This document shows, piece after piece, positions 1 through 14,300 of a DNA stretch of 64,000 nucleotides. Made by a program: the position numbers and the translations under genes. Position 1 is the first letter of the stretch, and each line of letters begins with the position of its first letter. Origin of the DNA: Prinia subflava (Eukaryota > Chordata > Aves > Passeriformes > Cisticolidae). The DNA lies in contig NC_086259.1 in NCBI RefSeq assembly GCF_021018805.1, positions 7,022,501-7,086,500 on the forward strand. Direction: 5' to 3'. The notes under the pieces were generated by a model that saw only the letters and a program-made list of their open reading frames with translations, ran no database searches and was not told the DNA's origin.

Positions 1-3000
1 TAAAAGCCTTTGTGAAGAAGTAAGCTGATTTTCTATTTTAAAATTCCTTTCTGCAATCATTAAAGCAATACAGAAGAAGATGTCTCATACAATACTATGA
101 AGGAGGCAAAGAGATCATCTCTAACACAGGGTCATCAAAGTCACACTGCAAGAAACTTTTTTAAGCTAGCTCCTGCCTCAGCACAGCTTCTCTCCATTAA
201 TGATACTCACGTGAACACCAGCACTGCAGCACATGAAATACCTCACACACCCTCATTATTTATTTTCACAGGATACAAGTTTAGCAAAGCACCCTGCTCT
301 TCCCACTCTACAGAGGGAAGACAACCACAAAATATTCCAGTTTAAAAATTATTTTCAGAGTATTTCTAAATATTTTTATTCTTAACTCTCTTTCTGCCTG
401 TTAATTTTAGTATTTAATCAAGTATCTCACCAGTCTTGGGGCTAATCCTAGAAAGTTTTAAGTGCATCCACAGCTACTCCCATACGGTTTTCTGGCAATG
501 TATACAGTTGTAAATGTTTCAGAGATTGCATGTCTTATGATAGGCCTGTCAGATAAGGATTTGTGAGACTATAATAATAACCACAAAATTATTACAAAAT
601 GCATCTAAGTAGACAAAATGAGTTTGTACCCATACTTAAAAATTAAACCTACTTACTGACTCACTTCTACAAACAGGCTCTTATCCTTCCTCCCCTCCAC
701 ACACACAGGAGAGGGAATTATGCATGAAACAGTCAAGGCAAAACACAGCTACCACCAAGTGTGTGAGATTACTCTCACAGTTTTATAATATTCAGTATTG
801 TATGCTTTTTTCCCTGTTGATATTTCACACTGTCTCAAGTACAATTGCTTAAAAAAATGTATTACTTGCAGTAAATAGTTTAGAAAGAAATTTATGCATT
901 TTGGAAAAGACTACTCAAGCAAAGTCCATCCTTTCCCACACGGAGTACAAAGACAAAGCTCAGACTTTTAGGGTATTTCAAATGCATTAGCCTTTAAACC
1001 ACACAGCAAGCTATGTGTCAAATGTGCAGTCATTCTCCATTCCTCAGGCTGTTTCTAAGAAATAGCTTCAGATTCTTCTCTGAAAAAAGCCCTGCATTTG
1101 CACTGCCTTCTAGATGAAATACCACTTCCAAAAAAGTATGTGATGTCTCAAGCCGTGCCAACACAGACCCAGCAGAGGACACAGCCCCTTCCACATGCAA
1201 TCAGGTCCTGCTCCCCTTACATGACTCCTTCATCCTCCATCTGACAGAGCAGCTTTTATTATTCAGATCAACAGCACCCACAGCATTTTTGGTATCTAAC
1301 ACACCCTCCAAAGTCCAAACAAAAGAGAGGTGGTGATAGTTTTTCTACGAAATGCTTCTATCCATGCCTTCAGCTCTTGAACGTATTTTCAGTATTCATA
1401 AGCATATACATAATTGGGAGCAATTTTCCTCTGATTTTTATTTTACATTCATAGTAAACATGATGCTCAGCTGTTTCTTCACCACCACAAGTGTCTCACT
1501 CCTTGCCTGCATATCTAAATACTGGTCAGCAACCACCTAGGTGACGCTGCTGCCGGAGCACCAGGCTGCGATGCTGCTTCCCGGAGGGTGCCTGCCGGCT
1601 TGCTCCGTTAGGTGAGGACACCGAGCAGTTACACAGTATTCTAGTTTAAAATGCTGTACAAGCATTAACTAATCTGCCCAGTGCCCTGCGAGGGAGGTGA
1701 GTATAACTCTCTCCTATTTCACAGATGAAGAAACAGACAGTTTAAGTGATTTGCCCCAGGCCACACAGCGCGGCAGCGGACAGCTGGGATTACCGCGATG
1801 CTCCGGGCCCGTGTCCCCAGCCAGCCTGTTGGGCTGCTCACACCTCCCCTGTCACAGGAACACCAAGGCTCCTGCCTGGCCAAAGCACAGACCTCCTCTA
1901 GGTCAGGCCCCTCAGCAAAGATGGGGTCTCCTGGAAAAAGGCTCCTGCACCTAAACACAGGGCAAGCTCAGGGTCTTGTGTTTGGAACTCACCACTGCGC
2001 ACTCTGAAAGTCTCCAGTGGAATTCACTGGATTTTGAAACGCACAGAAACTAGCAAGGAACAAGTCACTAAAAACTACAGGGGTTTTTATTAATTGAGAC
2101 CCCCATAAAATACTGGTAGAGTAAGAGAGGCTCCACAGTCTCCTCCTCTTACTACCCCGTGGTTTAAGCTTCTTAGAGCCTTTTAAGACGGATTGAACCA
2201 GAGGCTGTTGTCCAACTTTGTCACATTCAATAATCTAAGCAAAGTCTGACATGGCTTTCAGGTGAACCCGTGTAGTTCCTATTTACATGTCTCAGCTAAA
2301 CTACTTGGAAAGATAGTTCAGTGCCACAGCCCCTCAGAGCCTCTAGGACTGCTCTCCTGGACTACCAAAATGAAAAGGGATTCGAACCAGGAATCATGAT
2401 AAGTAGATTTCCTCTGCACAGCAGCCTTTCATATTTACAGACAGCAAGGTTTCTTTACATTTAGATCATTCTTTCACAGCTCCTTTATTAGTCTGAAAGG
2501 ACTTGACTGGATTTCCTTACACCATGATTAGTCATTTTTAAGAAGCAGTCCTCTGCTTGCTACAAATACAGTGGTAGAGGAAAAAAATAATTGGGGAACA
2601 CATTTCATACTGTTGAAATGAAGTCCAGCGAAGCCAGATCTTACACGACATGACAACATACTAATGCCAAACTGACACAAATTCTCATCTATGCGTTTTG
2701 GCTTTAATGGGTTAATTAGCTTGGCTGGATACAAATTTTAATTATCTGAGTTTGACATTAATGTCCTTGGAGTGTTGTCTATAAGGATTTGGGGAATCAT
2801 AGACATTATTTTAGTTACTTCTGGAAACTGTGTGTTACTCTGGGATTTAAATAGTAAGAACAGACAAGAATAGTGAGAACAGGTTGATCTATTTTGAAAA
2901 GTCAGACTTTGTGAAACAGGACAAACTGAAACAAAGCTGAAGCCCAATGTACCTGGTCTTCAGGGGAGTCTTATGGATATAACACAGGAAATAATTTCCT

Positions 3001-6000
3001 TTGAGGATAGGTGACAGGACAGAAATTTTAGACTAAGTGTAACAAAGAATTCTGATTGCAATTAAGATTTAGAGTAAAGATCTTGCTGCCTAACACTGTT
3101 TCTCATGTGGAAGATAACCAGTCTTAAACACACAGTTATTTATACACAGAGTGCTGATGAAGGCCAGGAACAACCACCTACCCAATTACTGAGAGTGGCT
3201 CAGTTCCTCCAGAGCGAGAACCAGGAGATACAGCCTGAAGACAGAACCTCAGTAATTCATACTCTCGCCATGGAAATTACGGGGTTTTTACATGCATTAC
3301 TTATTTTCTTACTTTTTAGGGTCTACATAAGTAATCAATCACTGAAGGATTTTTGAATGTATTTTCAATAAGTATGTATTCAATCAGGAACAGAATTTTT
3401 TGTAGCCAATATTTTCCAACCAACTATCACTTGAAACAAGTAAGAAAAAAACCCCAGTATCTACTAGAAGCTTCTTAAAACACCCTTCTCTTGTCTTCTA
3501 TTCTTTCCTATTCATTTTTCTAGAAATGGATTTAAGAATGAAAAGAGAATCCTGATGACTTTTTGTATATATGGATTTAAGCTCTCTTTTTGCTTGCAAC
3601 AAGACATGTAAATTCATTCCTTACGAAAGCAATTGCACCAGTTCTTTAAAATGCAATGCAACCCTTTGTGCAGTAGCTTTTCACCCTTTAAAGACAATCT
3701 TCATTCTGTTTTCCATGTTCCCTTGGTACCAAAACCAAAGTCATTTGGATTTTCTTCTATAAAAATTTGTACAGGCAATTTGGTTTTAGGAACACTAAGT
3801 AAATGCAATGCATTTCTCTTTTAGGTTCACACACCTAAGTAATTGCTAGAATTATCTGAATACATTTAAATTCTTCCTAAATGAAGGAGGGTGGCATTCA
3901 GACAACTCCTCTGTTGCGCAGTAAGAATCATAAAAAAGGTAAGGGCTTATTTGAATCACAGTATGTAACTTACAAAAAGGAGTCTATTCTCCTTACTTTG
4001 TTCCAGTGTGTTCTGGTTAAAATACCCAGACTGTGGTCCTGTGAGAAGCCAAACACCTCCTGGGAACTGCAGACCAGATTTAGAGCACTTAGCACTGCAT
4101 CGAATCAGCTCCTAACTTAACAAGGGTAAGGAAGGAACTGAGGGAGGTTAGCAAACTAAGAAGTGACAATCGCAAAAAACAGTAAAAAAAAGTTTAAAAG
4201 CACAACGGAACAGAATTCTCTGCTGCGTAGAAAAAGAGCAGAAAAATGTATTTTTTTTAATACAAAAAGAAGCAAAAGCTGAATCTTTTTGCAGCATTGC
4301 CTACACGTTTTGTTCTTAACCCCAAAAATTGTGAGTAGACAAGTTAGTGTTACATTATTTAGAGTATCAGGGAAGATATTTTTACCCTTGGATAAAACAT
4401 TAAAACCTCTAAAGGCCTCACTCATTCACAAATGGCAAATGGAAAGCCTTCCTATCATGTATTTTGGAGACAAAACCTTTTTTTCTGGAAATGCTGATAA
4501 GGAACAAATTCAAACTGGTCCTCATCCACCCGGATCATCTCGTTAAAACAATGGTATCTTTTAACGCTGTATCCTGAGCTATCGGTCAATTTTGATTGAC
4601 ACAAATATTTGTATTAGGGGTTACACACTGCAATTTACAATTGGGGACTATCACAATACTGTATGTTAATGTAATCAGTATTTTCATTTCATGAATTCAT
4701 TTGCAGCATGACACTGCAAGGGTATTCTTACATATACTGAAGACACAATTGCTAAGTAGTTCAACAATTTTCCTTTAAGTGGGATTTTTTTTTATCTGAT
4801 AAATTTTTAACACAATAAAACCACTCCTAGTTCTGTGTGCATGTTTTAATTTCCCACCTTTTAAAATGTTTAGACACTTGGAATACCTAGCATACTGAAT
4901 TAATCCACAAATATTTACAAGAAAAATCTATTTAATTTCTTTCTATAGTAACTACCACAGGGACTATTGTAATGAAAAATTTCCCATCTTAAAGAATTAA
5001 TGCGATTACTGATATAGAGAAGAAATGTAATTTATATCATCACAAACACGTAAAAGATATAATCCCATATTCACAAAAAGAATCTTTATTCCCTCTTTGA
5101 ATTCTGAGACAATACAGTCTTGCCTTGAGGAGAAGAGAAATATTATGAAGTACCTTAAGCAAGATAATTGTAGGAGAAAAAAAGTACAATTGCATTATTG
5201 TTGTGCTAAACTGTGACATACTTAAAAAGCTAATTTCTTTTATTTTAATGGAATTTGGTGTGCATATCCTTTAATCTACTTCAGTATTTCTTCACATTTT
5301 TACACACAAACACATGTGTGAAGTGTTTCCCATTATCTGTATTACCTGGTTTAATGAACTGCAATGAATTTAAAACAATTAAAAATATACTTGGCAATTC
5401 TATAAACTTCACTCTATTTATTAACTATTTTGGAACTAACTAAATATCTAGAATGTCACAAAAATGCACTGCAAAATAAAGACTTACTGCAACTCAAATA
5501 TTATTCAAGAAGACACAATCAATATTTGATGAAAAAGTAACATTTGACATGAGTTGACTGTCCCAAATTTTACCAAATACATTTCAACCAATCACAGAGT
5601 TGAACAATTTGCATCTAAATCAAAAGCTAAGCAAACAGAAATGTATCCCCAAAATAGGGCTTTCTACAGCTATGTCAGCTAAAGTGCATTTAAAATTCAG
5701 TACAGTCACCCTTCAATTATTCCCTTCAATTAAATAAATTTTAACCAAGAAATTAATCTACTGTGGCTGGGCATTTCTCTATTCCACAGAAGCAAACATA
5801 TTTTCACTCATTCTCCTTTAAAAAGCAAATTTAACAAAACTAGTAAGACAAAAAGGATGACCTAATTAGCACTAAGTAATATTTAAAGCTTTTATATATA
5901 GTACACTCTTATTGCTACCCCTAACTTCCAAGGCTTTATACTCACTGATATTGTTTGATTTATCTGACAGCAGTGCTGCTAAAGCATGGAAATTCACATC

Positions 6001-8762
6001 CTTCATTCTTGTGTGCACCCAACAAACACAGAAGGAGTAAAACTGTGAGGAAAATGTCCTGTGAGCTTTGACTAAATTACCTGTTAGCCATTGGGGTGCT
6101 CGAAGGCCAGCAGGGACAGCCCTGGTGACCAGAGGTCTCCAACACATGAGCCAAGAAGGAAAACTCCCCAGAGCCAGCAAGGAAGAACACTCAAAACTGT
6201 TCTAGGAATCGCTAACCCTTTTCTAGCCAACAGACAGTCCCCTAGAAAACTTGAACCCTGAACAGAGGCTCTCCCACTCCTCAGCATTCAGCAGTGAGAC
6301 ACAAGAGATGACATGTAATGAAAATGTCTTGTATTTATTTCCTCATAGTCCTAACTCCTGTTAAAGCACTGAATTACTAATTAAGTCTGTTTCAGTTATC
6401 TGTACAGATCTGACCAGCTAGTTATGAAAAAAACACCCAGCTAAATTAAACAGAGTAATATTGGATAAAAAATGTAGGTCACTGAAGAAACAAACCATCA
6501 ACAAATACAGCCAGGTTTATTTCAGCGTGAGCCTCTCTTTGCTCTGTTCAGACCCCAATTCCTACATATCAAAGCCTTTAAGCACACACTGGCCTTAAAC
6601 ACATGCTTAAAAAAGCTTTGTCCCGTTAGGACCTTCTGCCTGGCACGCAGGACGATGGGGACTGCTGGCACTGTAATCCCCTGCAGTGAGCCTGCCCTCC
6701 TTTCCAGCCTGTGTGACCTACTCTTGGAATTTATGTCCAAAACAAAAAGATTATGCACGAAAAATCAAATCACGTTGTGTCAATGTGATGATAATGCCCA
6801 ACACACACCAGCCTGTAAACTTCACTCCCAAAAAGCCACTGAAAGCAGAAGTCACACCTATGAAAGTAACTACAGTGCAATAAACAAAACAGGCTTTAAT
6901 AATTGCAAACAATTTGTGCCACAAGCAGCCAATTCCTATTACGTAGCAATGGCCTACATGTTCACATACATAACTTTTTTCCTTAGAACAAACTAATAAA
7001 ATCTCCACTATTCTTCTCTAAGTTGCATTCATTCAGCATGAAAATGGTTTAAAGAGTTAAATCAGTTGTATTTTTTAAGGGAGAAAAGTGTATCTAGGAA
7101 AGAAGTAACCTTTTTTCAGAATCGTATGTACTAATATGTTTTGTACCTTCTAAAACTGAGAACAGTCCTTAAAAAAAAGTTTTTAGTTAATACCAGTGTT
7201 TTGGAGCCTCCCACTGGCAGCCATCACACAGCTGAAGTATCAGCTGAATGGAGGGTTTATATCCAGCATCAATGACTACTTTGCTTTGAAGGAAATTAGT
7301 ATTTCTGAGTTCGTATTTTAAATGCAATTTAAAAGATCATAAAGGAAAGAATTCAGCATTTATTGTGTGTCTCCCAGCAGACTACTTAATGTTCAAACAT
7401 CCACGATGCAAAGGTCAAATGATTTCACTGAATGTAACCGTGACAAAAGTATTCTGCAGCACCGAAAAAAATATCAGATGATCAAGGAAAAAGATCTGGA
7501 CCCGAGATCTCACAAGAGTCACAATAAATAATGTAGATTCAGTTCAATAAGAAAGAAAATTGCCAAGTTGTGTCAGGAGAACCAGATTAAGAAAGATAAT
7601 AGGTAAAACACAAATTACATACTTTTGGCAATGCTCTTCATAAAGGAGTATTTTAAAGTAATACAGCAAATGAATTGTTATAAAAAAATCCTCAACCCTT
7701 TTTACATAAATACTGCCTGCACAGAATTGGGAAAAAAGCTTATTCAGATGGGGAACCTCTGGGGTGTTCTGCTGCAGGCAGCAACATGGATAGCTGCAGT
7801 CAAACAAAAATCCAGTGTAAATAGTTGTGGTAGGTGCAATATACACAGGGCAAAGCTGCAGTGAGCGCCCACTGAGGAACAGGACAGGTTACAGGTAAAG
7901 CAGTGTGAAAAAAATCAACTCAAATGCTTGTCTGAAGCAAACAATGAAGGCTAATAGGCACCGATTTATTTTCCATTTCGTTGTGCTTTTTCTTCCTTGA
8001 CATTTACATCAAATATTTTAGGTTCTTCTTCTTTCTAACATAAAGAAATTCCAAAGTGCACCATGCACAGCTCTTGCTCTGGTCCTGGCTGTTGATCAAA
8101 GCCAATATCTCAACAGCAGCTACCAAGAGCTGGAACCCAACCCAGGAACTGCCTCTGTGCCTCTGTGATGTGCTCCTGTGTGAGATGAACCTGGTGGTGA
8201 TCAGCTGCACTGGAACTGGGGAGATCCAGCAGATCACTCCAGAGGAACATCAACGGCACGAGGCAGAAATGCAGCTGAGCAGCAAGTATAAAAACCAACA
8301 AGCAGGAGGAAAACGTGTAGAGAGAGGGGAAAAAATGGAAAACTACATGGCCGAAAAAAATAAAAACAAACCAGAAGAAAACAACAACAACCAAACACAG
8401 GATAAGGCAGCATAGAAATAACAAACAAGCGAACAAAATATAGGGACTAAGGTAACTAAGAGCAAAAGCACAAGGCAGTGTCCACTTGTCCACTTTCTGG
8501 AAGAGAACACAGCATTTGTCACATCAAAAAAAAGTGAAAGGGGCTTTTTAGATTGGTTTCTTTTTCTGATTAGACATATCCAACCAAGTCTCAAGCAAGG
8601 ATGGAAGATAAGGTGCTAAACTAATATTACATCTAAATGGGACTTCTGTTTGTGAGCTCACAAAAAGGAAAGAAAGAGAACAGCATAGATATCACTAATT
8701 TTACGTATTAATACAAAGGTACATAATTTTAATTATTAAATTATGTTGGGAAACATACATAC
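1..8762 (-). other. URI1: URI1 intron 4 (5' part; continues beyond the window)
   Basis: This AT-rich non-coding sequence follows the exon 4 donor. I read the minus strand for the expected next exon (human HVRKTIDDLKKVMKNF and SRVEFTEDLQKM) and for downstream URI1 segments, and found none, so the intron should extend past position 1. The open frames here are short, of ordinary composition for AT-rich avian introns, and match no family I know. The only repeat I can name is a MIR-like relic near 1670-1805. The rest shows no recognisable structure. Confidence 0.8.
1670..1805 (-). repeat. MIR-like ancient SINE relic
   Basis: The plus strand reads TATTTCACAGATGAAGAAAC, then a block like AGTGATTTGCCCCAGGCCACACAG and GCTGGGATTACC. 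This is the reverse complement of the conserved MIR core (recalled consensus: cattttacagatgaggaaactgaggc, then gtgacttgcccaaggtcacacagc). The copy is therefore in minus orientation, diverged and truncated. It lies in URI1 intron 4. The limits are approximate. Confidence 0.8.
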
Positions 8763-8898
8763 GTTTTTTTCTGTGCTCAACCAGCTCAATAGCCTGCTTT
8801 GCTGAGCATTTTGAAAACCAGCTGTCCCCCAGCAGAACAGTGATCTCATTAGTGTGGACAAGCTTTCCTGGCATGAAGGCAAGAGGACCTAAAGGTAC
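8763..8898 (-). CDS. URI1: URI1 coding exon 4 (prefoldin beta-hairpin)
   Basis: This 136-nt exon encodes VPLGPLAFMPGKLVHTNE, then ITVLLGDSWFSKCSAKQA and IELVEHRKK, plus one base of the next codon. It matches the human URI1 block from VPFGPFAFMPGKLVHTNE to VEHRKE, the most conserved part of the protein, which forms the prefoldin beta-strands used in assembly with other prefoldin-like subunits. The length of 45 codons plus one base equals the human segment by recall. The acceptor is TGTGTCTTTGACAG and the donor is AAC followed by GTATGT. The leftover C should form His with the next exon, as in human EHRKEH. It is the last exon found in the window. No stop, frameshift or missing conserved residue is seen. 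Confidence 0.95.
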
Positions 8899-11234
8899 CT
8901 GTCAAAGACACAGACATCACTAATGAAAATAAAACTTAGGCAGTCATACATGTCTTAGTTTTTTAAAAGAGTAAAACACAGGTTTTTAAAAAATAAAAAT
9001 TCTACAGCAGCTACTTAGTGACTAACCCATCATAAATATTCAAATTATCAGATCCATTTGTATTTAGTATTGTACTTACAAAATCTGAAAACTTGTTTTG
9101 TGACATAGAACTATAGTACAGCTGAATCCTCACTTGGAAAACAAACTCACTTCATCTGAACATATAAACCTTAATAATATGAATTATTTGAGTTATATGC
9201 AGACTATATTCATTTCCTAATAAAAGCCAGATTAGCTCTGCTAAAATTTTTTAAAATACTTAAATAGGTATGATCAACTCAAAGATGAGCTGCTCTTTTC
9301 AGAATCTGTCTTGCTAATACTTGCTAAAAGTAAGTGAAATAGTAATTTCTGTGTAATTTCCTACACAGAAACTCCAGTGTAAGACACTGGGGCTCCCAGC
9401 AGGACCACAGACAAGTGTTTAGTCTCATTTTGCTGGGTCATTCACCAGGCTGCAAACCTCACCATACCAGGGATGCTCCACAAGCAACTCTCACCCTCTA
9501 ACTGCTCTCCAGGCACAGGGACAATAGATAAAAGCAGGACATTTCAGGCAGGAGAACATAGCTGACAAACACATTTTAGAACTTTACATCTGCTTCCTAA
9601 AATGTGAATCCCCAATTTTAACATGCACTGCAACATCCAGGACACTGGTTTTATCATCTAAGACATCTTCTACTGCCCAAGCTTTAGAGGCAGTGCTTGG
9701 GCAAGTCCTCTGGGTGAGCAGGAGCCCTGGCCACCCCTACCCCTGTCCCCTGCAGCAGCCCTGGCATGCTGACCCCCAGGCCCACTGCACCTGCCTGGCT
9801 GCCTGTGGGCTTCAATCGTGAAGAAACCAGGAGACAAAAATCAAATTAGATCTAAAATGGAGGTGGCATAAAGATAAGAACCCCATCCACATCAAGCCTC
9901 TCTAAGGTAAAAAGAGATCTATCTCAGATGGTTTGTATCAGCTCCCTCTAGTTTATTCTTCTGCCTTCTTCGTCAGCTCCTCAGCACAGGCACTTCCTTT
10001 CCCATTTTGTTTGTACTGAAGCAGAGCACTTGGCCTAGTGGATCTGTCCTCCTGGAAAGCAATCTTCCCTCTCTTCCACACCCAGGAGGGTCCCAGTGCT
10101 GGGCACAGTTCTCCAGCAGGCAGGACTCTGACATTAGGACTATGCAGAATGTGCTTCTCCTACACGTGTGCTCTCCCTGACTTGGTTTTAAGTAGCAGAC
10201 TGCATGAATTGCCTGTTCACTCTTCCCCCAAAATGATGAAAGCAAAATTAAAAGCATATGAAAATATTTGGCCAACAGGATAGGAACTGTTTCTATACAT
10301 TTCAAGTAACAGATGTGAGTTAACATTGCTGCTTCAGCTAAGAATAAGCCCTATCTAGCTTTCTTTCAAAAACAGGGGAGTTTCTATGCTTCAAAAAACA
10401 CAATCTTTATGCTTTACATCATGTGGCCACACATACACACAAGATAAATGGACTGCACACATAAAATCCAGAGCTGTATCACCAGCACAGCAAAGGGAAT
10501 ACCTCCCTTTTCTCACATAGTGAAGTGTACTCCATGTGGGAAAAGGGAGTCTTACTCTGACTTACTAAAAACCCAACTCTGTATCTGCAAGGAAGGCAGC
10601 AGCCAGGCACTGAGTACTGAAATCAGCCACTCAGTTATGTGCAGTACAACTTCCCTGCCTTCAAGGATGTATCTTGAGCAGAACCTGAGAAGGGAAGTGG
10701 AAAAAAACAGAAATAGAAGCAAATTTGTTCAAAATTTTGGTAAGTGCAAGCCAACGTGGCAATTTTTACACAGGGAGCCGTGCAGTTGTTAGGGAAGATT
10801 CAGAGCACCAGAAAAGATTGCTATGTCAATGGGAAGATTGGTGGAACAAAAATTAGCAGCACCTTTTTATGTAAAAATCAATGTTCTAAGGTTTATTTCC
10901 ATGAATCAGGAAATACTACAGCCACTTTCTTCTCAGGAAATGACTAAGTACCGTAATTCAGTCATAATTATAGTTTTCTATACAATAGATTTACATATCA
11001 AACATGTCAGGTTTTGTGTTAAGCATTTATGTCATCAGCTTTCAGTTGTCAGTAACACTGTAATTTATAATGGATTTCAAAGAAAAGAGAGAGAAACAAA
11101 AGCAAAGGTTTAACTATTATCATAATAAATGTAACACTACTAAGTACTGGCAACCTGACTAACACCTCAGCCCCAGTGCAGCAGCCCAGGTTTGAACAGT
11201 GTGAGCCCATTTTCTCCTGTGACCATGCACATAC
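8899..11234 (-). other. URI1: URI1 intron 3
   Basis: This 2.3-kb intron separates exon 3 (donor GTATGT at its start) from exon 4 (acceptor TTTGACAG). It is unique-looking AT-rich sequence. The stretch around 9660-9800 is locally GC-richer, but I see no repeat family or coding signal in it. Confidence 0.88.
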
Positions 11235-11313
11235 CATGATATCGTAGGACAACTTGTCAGGCAATGTCTGGAGCCGCTCCTGAAGAGCCTCATAATCACT
11301 CTCCACCTTCTTC
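11235..11313 (-). CDS. URI1: URI1 coding exon 3 (prefoldin helix 1)
   Basis: This 79-nt exon completes the Trp codon, then encodes KKVESDYEALQERL and QTLPDKLSYDIM. It closely matches human URI1 KKVDNDYNALRERL and STLPDKLSYNIM. It is the end of the N-terminal coiled-coil helix and the turn into the prefoldin beta-hairpin. The donor is ATG followed by GTATGT, leaving phase 0. The acceptor used here, GAATTTGTCAACAG, has a weak pyrimidine tract. A stronger-looking AG 34 nt upstream (exon start 11347) would shift the frame and reach TGA after seven codons, so conservation with human URI1 decides the boundary. Exons 2 plus 3 total 114 nt, exactly 38 codons. Confidence 0.93.
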
Positions 11314-14300
11314 CTGTTGACAAATTCAAGTTGATTCAATTTCACAGCTAAAGTAAAGAGTTAATGGTTTTCTGCTAGTAAATCAAAAACACACCAAAGA
11401 TACAGAAAAATGAACTGTTTTACTCTAACACAGCTGATAGATTAATAACGCATTTATAGAAGACATGGGATGACAAACATAATAGCTAGATTATTTTCTA
11501 ATAATGTGTATTAAGATAGGTACATGATTATTTTAGATTGTGCATGTTTTGCTCAGAATTAGAATTTTTCATGGTGGAAAGAAGCAGTTCTTTCACTAGG
11601 ATTTGGAGTATTTCACTCCATGTTCAAGTCCAAGTTATAACACCACCAATATTTAGAAAACGAACTGAAAATCCAGTTTATGCTTTGTAAGAGGCAAATT
11701 CTTCACACTATCACTTGTAACAGAGCTCATATATTGACCTTGGTTTGAGCTGACATAAATGAGCAATATTTTAATTAATTCTGATTTTCCCACGAACTTT
11801 GTATCCCTATCAAGAGTACACACTCCTGAAAGATGGTTTGACCATCAGGAATCTGTCACATCTTCAAGTCCAGACAAGCATCCCTTCTGATACTTCTCTG
11901 TCTAAATTGTAAATAAGGCTCATGCTACATGTTGCTACCCAGGAGAGAGATGGTTTGGTGAACTGGGACAAGGTATTCATTCCCACAGCAGACATCTGGC
12001 TTTTCACAGGGCTTTGCAAGATACAGCATTTCAGTGGCTGCAGGGGTTTTACTCTGTGTGCAAAACAAGCAACTAAACTCCCTCTAAAAAAGCCTTCTTT
12101 TGTAAAGGCATTCTTAAATTCTTAAATTCTTAAATTTGTCTGGAAAAACTCCTTTAATGGATCCCTGCCATTCTAAAGATGGTCAGAAATCAGTTCCCAC
12201 ATGAAGTAGCTGGCATATAAATGTCAGGTTTGATGATATTGTTTACTTGTACTTCAAAACAATAAACATATATAAGGTAGTAAATTCTGCAATAAAAGGC
12301 AGCTGAAAGCACAGAGCAGCACACTTAACAACAGTGACCCCAAGATGCAAATTACAGGTTTTCTGAGGATGATTCAGGAAGGCAATCTATAAATGTGCTG
12401 AAAAATGAATGTCATAGTTGATAACACAACTCTCAAAATATTACCATTGATTTTCTTAGATTCATAAGCAGAGTGAAATCTTTTTCAGCATTCATTATGA
12501 AAAATTACCTGATACTCTTATGTTTTGACTCATTTACTTCACAGTTAAACTCTGCTGTAACTCTACTTTATACCTATTTTAAGTTGTTGAACTCATCCTG
12601 AAAGAAAGAATTTAGGTTTTTATGCCACTTGGACATTAAAACCATATTCCACATAACAGATTTACAAAAGATGCCTGCTGCTGCTTTGGTCTGACAGCAG
12701 ATTTCTCCCAGACATTTTAGGCAAGTCTTTCTGTCCATTGCCCACATCAGAGTGAAAACATAATTCACTTCCTTCAAAGAGGAAGGACAAACTCATGAAT
12801 CTTAGCAAAATGCACTGAGATGTTTTGGGGGAGGAAGGAATATAATGAAAACTCGGTGACAACAATAACAATCAATTACTTAATCCTATTTACAGAACCC
12901 AGCCTTCGCCTCGGAGAGATCTGGATTTGAGAAATGGACTCCAAGCAGCCACTGAAAAACAAGGCCTGGCACATGTCTCAAACACGGGAAAGGAATCCAT
13001 GGGAAGAGCCTGGCATGAAAATCCCCCACTCACAGCAGGATTCAACATTCCCATCATTTCATGGCTGAAAATCACTCAACATTTCTTCATTAACCTGAAA
13101 AGATGTCCCTGTCTTTAAGGTCTGACTGCTGAATAACCTGATCAGGGTGCAGGAGGGATCACTTGCCACAGAAGCTGTGCTACTTTAGAGACAAAGCATC
13201 CTGCTTTTTGTGCTGGGACTGCTGCCCTTTGCTGAGCAAACCTCCACCACGGCAATCTCTAAAAGTGGAGTCACATCCTGAACTGGGCCATGCAGATAAA
13301 GAAAATTTACACTGATCCTTTTAAATAATTGGCCTGAAGCAGCATTTCTTAAGGAAGGAGACTCCCTCTTCATGTACAGCTGATGCTGTCACAAGCTCTG
13401 GGGTGTGCCAGTGCCACAGCCTGCCACAACAGGCAATGCAGAACCACAGGGAATGGGGAGGAAGGACACTGGACTCCAGCTATGCACATGCCCCTAGAAG
13501 GGAAATGCATGTCTAGCTATTAATCCCATACCCAACCCATTATTGGATTCGTGGCTTTAGAAATATACTTCAAAAAGTGCACTGAAAAATGGAAAAGAAA
13601 ATAATTTAATGGAAATATATTGAAGCTGAGCATTTTAAAATCCTATTGTTATTCACCCCATTCTATTTAACATTCTTCTGTGTCACTGACTACTTAAAAG
13701 GTCTTATATGAACAAATTACTCAGTTGAAACAAGAGCACTCAGCTCTTGCACAATCAAGTTTTAAATTAAGAGTACTAAATTTTATTTTTTTATGAAGTA
13801 AAGATTGTATGGATGCTATACAAACTGCTTTTCTATATAAAAGAAATCAGTATGTTATTTTTTTATTACAGGTTCTGTCCCCAAAACCCCTGCGTCCATG
13901 GAGTCCTTGCCAGAGTTTGCATAAAAGCGAACACAGGAGCAACTCCTCCTTCCACAGCCAACACTCCCAGGCCACTCCACAATCTCAGCCATTGTAAAAA
14001 AAAATAATTGTCACAATTTTCTAAACTTAAAAATCTGCTCAGATTTTAGACCTTTCTGCCAAATAGTTCATTTCTGAAAAACACTGTCTCTGAGAGGAAG
14101 AATGCACATACAGGATTTCACATGGGAGCCAGCAGGAACAGACACTGCAAAGCTCCTGAGAAAGAGCATGAGCTGGAGATATTCTGCCTGCCTTCACCAC
14201 AGCAGCACCAGTAGGCACTTCAACATTTCCCTTATTGAAAATTAATGCAGCCTCTGAATTTTAAACATAAATGAAACATATTAGTTTTAGATTATTTTTG

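Noticed and set aside
8056..8493. Frames of 119 (plus) and 127 (minus) codons in URI1 intron 4
   Set aside because: They lie in an intron and overlap on opposite strands. The minus frame is a Phe/Leu/Cys-rich antisense of an A-rich stretch and does not match the expected next URI1 exon.
11314..11347. Extending URI1 exon 3 to the upstream AG as the main form
   Set aside because: It adds 34 nt, breaks the frame, and places a stop after a few codons, whereas the downstream AG restores the conserved Trp-Lys-Lys junction.
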